Of a DNA stretch of 25,331 bases, positions 22,473-25,331 are shown one piece after another. Every line of letters begins with the position of its first letter. The first letter of the stretch is position 1. The stretch covers positions 1 to 25,331 of IMG/VR virus record IMGVR_UViG_3300020205_001619, one strand, 5' to 3'. Made by a program: the position numbers and the translations under genes. A model generated the notes under the pieces. It had not been told where the DNA came from and did no database searches. It saw only the letters and a program-made list of their open reading frames with translations. The DNA comes from a virus.

Positions 22473-24290
22473 TTAATCATTTAAGATATCATTCAATTTA
22501 TTTTCTATTTCATAAATATTCTGTTGTGCTCTTTCCATATCAAACAAAACATTAAAATCTTCCTTTTCCTCACCTAACATACCTAGAATCTTTGACTTTT
22601 TAGATACTGATTCACTTAATGGAGCATCTCCTTCACCTCCCGCAGGTGGAGACGCAGGTGCACCACCCATATCCATACCACCAGCTGGAGCCTCACCAGC
22701 AACACCTGATGCCTCTAACTTAGCTCTTTCTTCTTCAGATATACCGTACTTAGAATCCACATCATCAAATACACCGGAACGTTTAATAACGTTTTGTGTG
22801 TTTGTTAATTCAAATCCCATTGCTCTTTCAAGACGTTGTTGTTGTAAATCTAATAATACCTCAGAATCACTCATACCAAGAATATTCTTCTTAGCCCATG
22901 TGTGTGACACCGGTAATATACCTACTTGAGATTGATCAGATGTTGCATCTTTATAAAGAGTAATTTTTTCTTTCCATTGTTCAATACGTAATAAATCAGA
23001 TTGTGCCGATGGATTAGTTAATGATAATTCAAAATTACTTAACTCATCTTCCATACCTAAAAGATATAGATGGACTAATGCAATTTTATTTAATTCTTGG
23101 ATTAACGATTTTTGAATTCTATTAATAGTTCTAGCAAAACGAATATCCATTAATGCTAAACTCTTACCTTCTCCCACCACTTCTTCAAATCCTAAGAACG
23201 CCTTAGGGATACGAAGTGCTGCCAATAATTTCTTTTGAATATATTCAATGTCAGCAATTTCACCTAAGTTTTGTGCTCCTGGTAATGTTTCAATAGGATT
23301 AGATTGAGATGGGTCACGTACAGGAATGAAGTAATCTTGGTCAACCGCCATTTGATTATACCTCATATCAACATTACCATTTCTTGGGTCGGCAATTTGA
23401 TCTCTTTTAAATTTGTTTGCAACACGTTGTACATAAGATTCAATATCCTTATCATCCATATTACCAACAAATACTTTAAATACACGTCTTTCGGGTGCTC
23501 TTGATGTTCTGTAAATTAACATTGCATCTTCAGCAAGTAAAAGTTGTTTCCAAATTCTTCTAATCTTATCTAACATAGAAGTACCATAAGGTAACTTTCT
23601 ATCATCACCTAATAATCTAAAATGTGCAACTTCCCAAGCTTGGAATTCTAAATCTTTATTCTTCCATTGAAATCTTAATTCTCTTGAAGGTAATTTAATA
23701 TCTGTTTGTTGATTTGCTGATTTTGCACTAGCTCCTTCTACTCTTTCTATTTCAATATTAGGTAATTGTTGACAACCAACAATTCCTTTTTCTGGATCAA
23801 TTTTTAAATAAACAAAATCATCTCCATACTTACAAAGACCTCTAGTCCACATTTGTAAGTTTGTATTTATGTCTAACTTATTTTTAAATAAATCTTCTAA
23901 TATTGATTTAATTCTATCTGATTCAGAATATATAGTTAATATCTCTCCCTTCTCAGACATCGTTGTAGATTCTTCTGCGTATATGTCTAATGATGCAGAT
24001 ATTTCAGGTGTAAATTCCATTGATTCATAATCATAATATGCTGATAACCTATTAGGTTCATAATACACAGATTGATTATATAACGATTGGTCTAATTTAG
24101 TCCATTTATCGGCAATAAATTGAGTTTGTTGTGCTTGAAGTAATGCCTTTTCGTATTCTTCTCTACTATCTGTTTTTAATATTTCGTCTTTATTAAAATT
24201 AAACGCAGGTGCATCGTTTTGCTTAACTTGGTTTGGATAACCAAACATTCTGGTTAATTTCTGAAAGACGGTCATGTTTTGATCTGCCAT
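22473..24290 (-). CDS. 20: Portal vertex protein, gp20-like
   Basis: A 605-residue protein (T4 gp20 is 524) that forms the dodecameric portal through which DNA is packaged. Family segments include YYDYESMEFTPEISASLDIYAEEST (65-89), WTRGLCKYGDDFVYLKID (about 144-161), HFRLLGDDRKLPYGTSMLDKIRRIWKQLLLAEDAMLIYRTSRAPERRVF (about 224-272), and AALRIPKAFLGFEE (about 355-368), all typical of gp20. The C-terminal 80 residues are an addition rich in Gly, Pro, Ala and Met followed by a charged helix. Start is either the ATG at 24290, 3 nt after TATTTATA, or the sixth-residue ATG at 24275. The terminase gene ends 53 nt upstream. Confidence 0.96.
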   Translation of the reverse strand: MADQNMTVFQKLTRMFGYPNQVKQNDAPAFNFNKDEILKTDSREEYEKALLQAQQTQFIADKWTKLDQSLYNQSVYYEPNRLSAYYDYESMEFTPEISASLDIYAEESTTMSEKGEILTIYSESDRIKSILEDLFKNKLDINTNLQMWTRGLCKYGDDFVYLKIDPEKGIVGCQQLPNIEIERVEGASAKSANQQTDIKLPSRELRFQWKNKDLEFQAWEVAHFRLLGDDRKLPYGTSMLDKIRRIWKQLLLAEDAMLIYRTSRAPERRVFKVFVGNMDDKDIESYVQRVANKFKRDQIADPRNGNVDMRYNQMAVDQDYFIPVRDPSQSNPIETLPGAQNLGEIADIEYIQKKLLAALRIPKAFLGFEEVVGEGKSLALMDIRFARTINRIQKSLIQELNKIALVHLYLLGMEDELSNFELSLTNPSAQSDLLRIEQWKEKITLYKDATSDQSQVGILPVSHTWAKKNILGMSDSEVLLDLQQQRLERAMGFELTNTQNVIKRSGVFDDVDSKYGISEEERAKLEASGVAGEAPAGGMDMGGAPASPPAGGEGDAPLSESVSKKSKILGMLGEEKEDFNVLFDMERAQQNIYEIENKLNDILND

Positions 24291-24293
24291 GTA

Positions 24294-24301
24294 TATAAAT
24301 A
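24294..24301 (-). promoter_or_regulatory. TATTTATA element, 3 nt before portal ATG
   Basis: On the minus strand an exact TATTTATA in the 53-nt gap between terminase and portal, ending exactly 3 nt before the ATG at 24290. No TTG at housekeeping spacing. A candidate late promoter for the portal gene. Confidence 0.45.
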
Positions 24302-24343
24302 CTTTTCTTTATAATATAAACTAAATTATTGGTATTTGGAACA

Positions 24344-25331
24344 CTATTTAGACTTACCAAATAACCACATATGTTCTTGATATGCTTGTTTACCTACATT
24401 CATGTTATTATTTTGGTGATATAGATTATTATTATCCATACCCATGGAACCTATTTGGTCAAAAGCAGTACCATATGAATAAAATGACTTATTTGGTTCA
24501 TATGTTCTCTCAGATAATGTCCAAGATTCTAACATTGCTTTGTTTGCGTTTTCATTTTTCTGTAAAAGATTAAATGACACATCGGCAGCATATAATGCCA
24601 TTGACATACCCATAATAGCGTCATCATGTTTTCCTTTCATATGGTCAGGTCTACCATTCATATAAACAAACGTATTAAGTTCATTTAATAACCTTGCAGA
24701 TCTAATAATAAACCCCTTCCTAAGTTGTTCTTCAAACGCCGCAACAATTTGAGTTCTTTTATTATTAAAATTAAGACCTGGTATCTTCTCCATCGCCTTA
24801 GCATTATAATCCCAAATGTTTTGGGTGTTAACTCCCTCAACGTACACGTTTTTGTAATTTAACTCAGTTAATTTTCTCGATGTTGCAACACCCATACCAC
24901 CGGTGATATCTGTTACAATAAATGCATTACCATATAAGATAGCCCATTTATATGCAACTGCTGCCAAGTCGTCTGGTGGTATTTTACCTATATATTCCGC
25001 AACCTGCTCTCTATCATCAAAATCTATAATTGATATTGCTGAAAAATCCTCACTATCTCCTCTACTAACATCCACCCCCATAATATAACGATGACCAATA
25101 ATTGGTTCTTTCCATTGCCAAAATGTACCCTGCATGTATTTTTCCTTAGGAACACGAATCATATTTTTAGCAATATTCTCCTGAACATCACTAGGAATAA
25201 CTCCATCACCTGAACCTAAGAAGTCACATTCCAATTCCTGTGCAATCTTACGTCTATCATATTTAAATTTCTTAGACATAGATTCAAACCAAGATGAAAA
25301 TGGTTTATATCCTTGTTCAACCAGTTCTTGA
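24344..25331 (-). CDS. 17: Large terminase subunit, nuclease domain (5' part outside window)
   Basis: The frame is open to the right edge (first visible residues QELVEQGYKPFSSWFE), so this is the C-terminal 328 residues or so of a gp17-type terminase; the ATPase domain lies outside. The RNase H-like headful nuclease is complete: GVDVSRGDSEDFSAISIID with its first metal-binding Asp, FIVTDITGGMG with the second acidic strand, and KHDDAIMGMSMAL with the final Asp pair. The sequence ahead of it (AQELECDFLGSGDGVI) is the usual linker to the nuclease in gp17 proteins. The tail is Asn/Tyr/Met-rich and probably flexible. It heads the head-morphogenesis operon in T4 order. A start at 25279 is only an internal Met. 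Confidence 0.95.
   Translation of the reverse strand, partial: QELVEQGYKPFSSWFESMSKKFKYDRRKIAQELECDFLGSGDGVIPSDVQENIAKNMIRVPKEKYMQGTFWQWKEPIIGHRYIMGVDVSRGDSEDFSAISIIDFDDREQVAEYIGKIPPDDLAAVAYKWAILYGNAFIVTDITGGMGVATSRKLTELNYKNVYVEGVNTQNIWDYNAKAMEKIPGLNFNNKRTQIVAAFEEQLRKGFIIRSARLLNELNTFVYMNGRPDHMKGKHDDAIMGMSMALYAADVSFNLLQKNENANKAMLESWTLSERTYEPNKSFYSYGTAFDQIGSMGMDNNNLYHQNNNMNVGKQAYQEHMWLFGKSK

Noticed and set aside
1-25331. tRNA genes, CRISPR arrays, insertion sequences, integrase or attachment sites
   Set aside because: I saw no cloverleaf-type sequence, no spaced direct repeats of CRISPR form and no transposase or integrase reading frame; a tRNAscan and repeat search would be needed to exclude small ones.

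Overview
This window is a contiguous piece of a T4-like (myovirus-type) tailed-phage genome that most likely infects a member of the Bacteroidota, probably Flavobacteriia. The phage assignment rests on a set of T4-type genes: large terminase (gp17 type), portal (gp20), prohead protease (gp21), scaffold (gp22), major capsid protein (gp23), late sigma factor (gp55) and a gp5-like baseplate protein. The host inference rests on three observations. Base composition is very AT-rich (roughly 30% G+C by eye), and start codons are preceded by A/T-rich sequence without Shine-Dalgarno motifs. Several genes are preceded by Bacteroidota-type promoters (TTG, 19-20 nt spacer, TAnnTTTG). A small phage gene encodes a ribosomal protein bS21 of Bacteroidota type.

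Layout. Positions 1-16375 are almost entirely on the + strand and 16376-25331 almost entirely on the - strand; the two blocks converge with no gap at 16375/16376. The + block holds: (a) 1-2962, five genes of probable virion or unknown function, including a two-copy 47-residue tandem-repeat protein and a WYL-like protein; (b) 3015-6101, a GT-B glycosyltransferase, small unknown genes, dUTPase and PhoH, closed by a hairpin; (c) 6198-9591, a degenerate HAD-like protein, a small overlapping gene, a GT-B and a GT-A glycosyltransferase, and the gp55-like sigma factor; (d) 9606-16375, virion genes (a large protein with hydrophobic segments, a gp5/OB-like baseplate protein, a beta-rich tail protein) and two small-domain proteins rich in conserved Cys/Trp/Arg motifs.

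The - block, read right to left, is the T4 head-morphogenesis order: terminase (partial, cut by the window edge), portal, unknown helical protein, unknown protein, prohead protease, scaffold, major capsid protein, then a hairpin terminator and a separate promoter driving a SAP-like protein and dCMP deaminase. One gene, the bS21 homologue at 21549-21740, is on the + strand inside this block.

How the genes fit together. dCMP deaminase and dUTPase together make dUMP for dTMP synthesis. The sigma factor probably switches transcription to the virion genes. An 8-mer TATTTATA (or TATTTATT) lies in the sense direction just upstream of seven genes, most of them virion genes, and is a candidate late promoter; it is the reverse complement of the classical T4 late element. 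A second class, TATATTTG-like, lies upstream of four non-virion genes and looks like the host housekeeping promoter. In four cases the 8-mer ends exactly 3 nt before the ATG (4 nt in a fifth), which suggests leaderless mRNAs. Together with a phage bS21, this points to phage-specific control of translation. There is no stretch above 300 bases without a gene, and I saw no tRNA, CRISPR array or insertion sequence.
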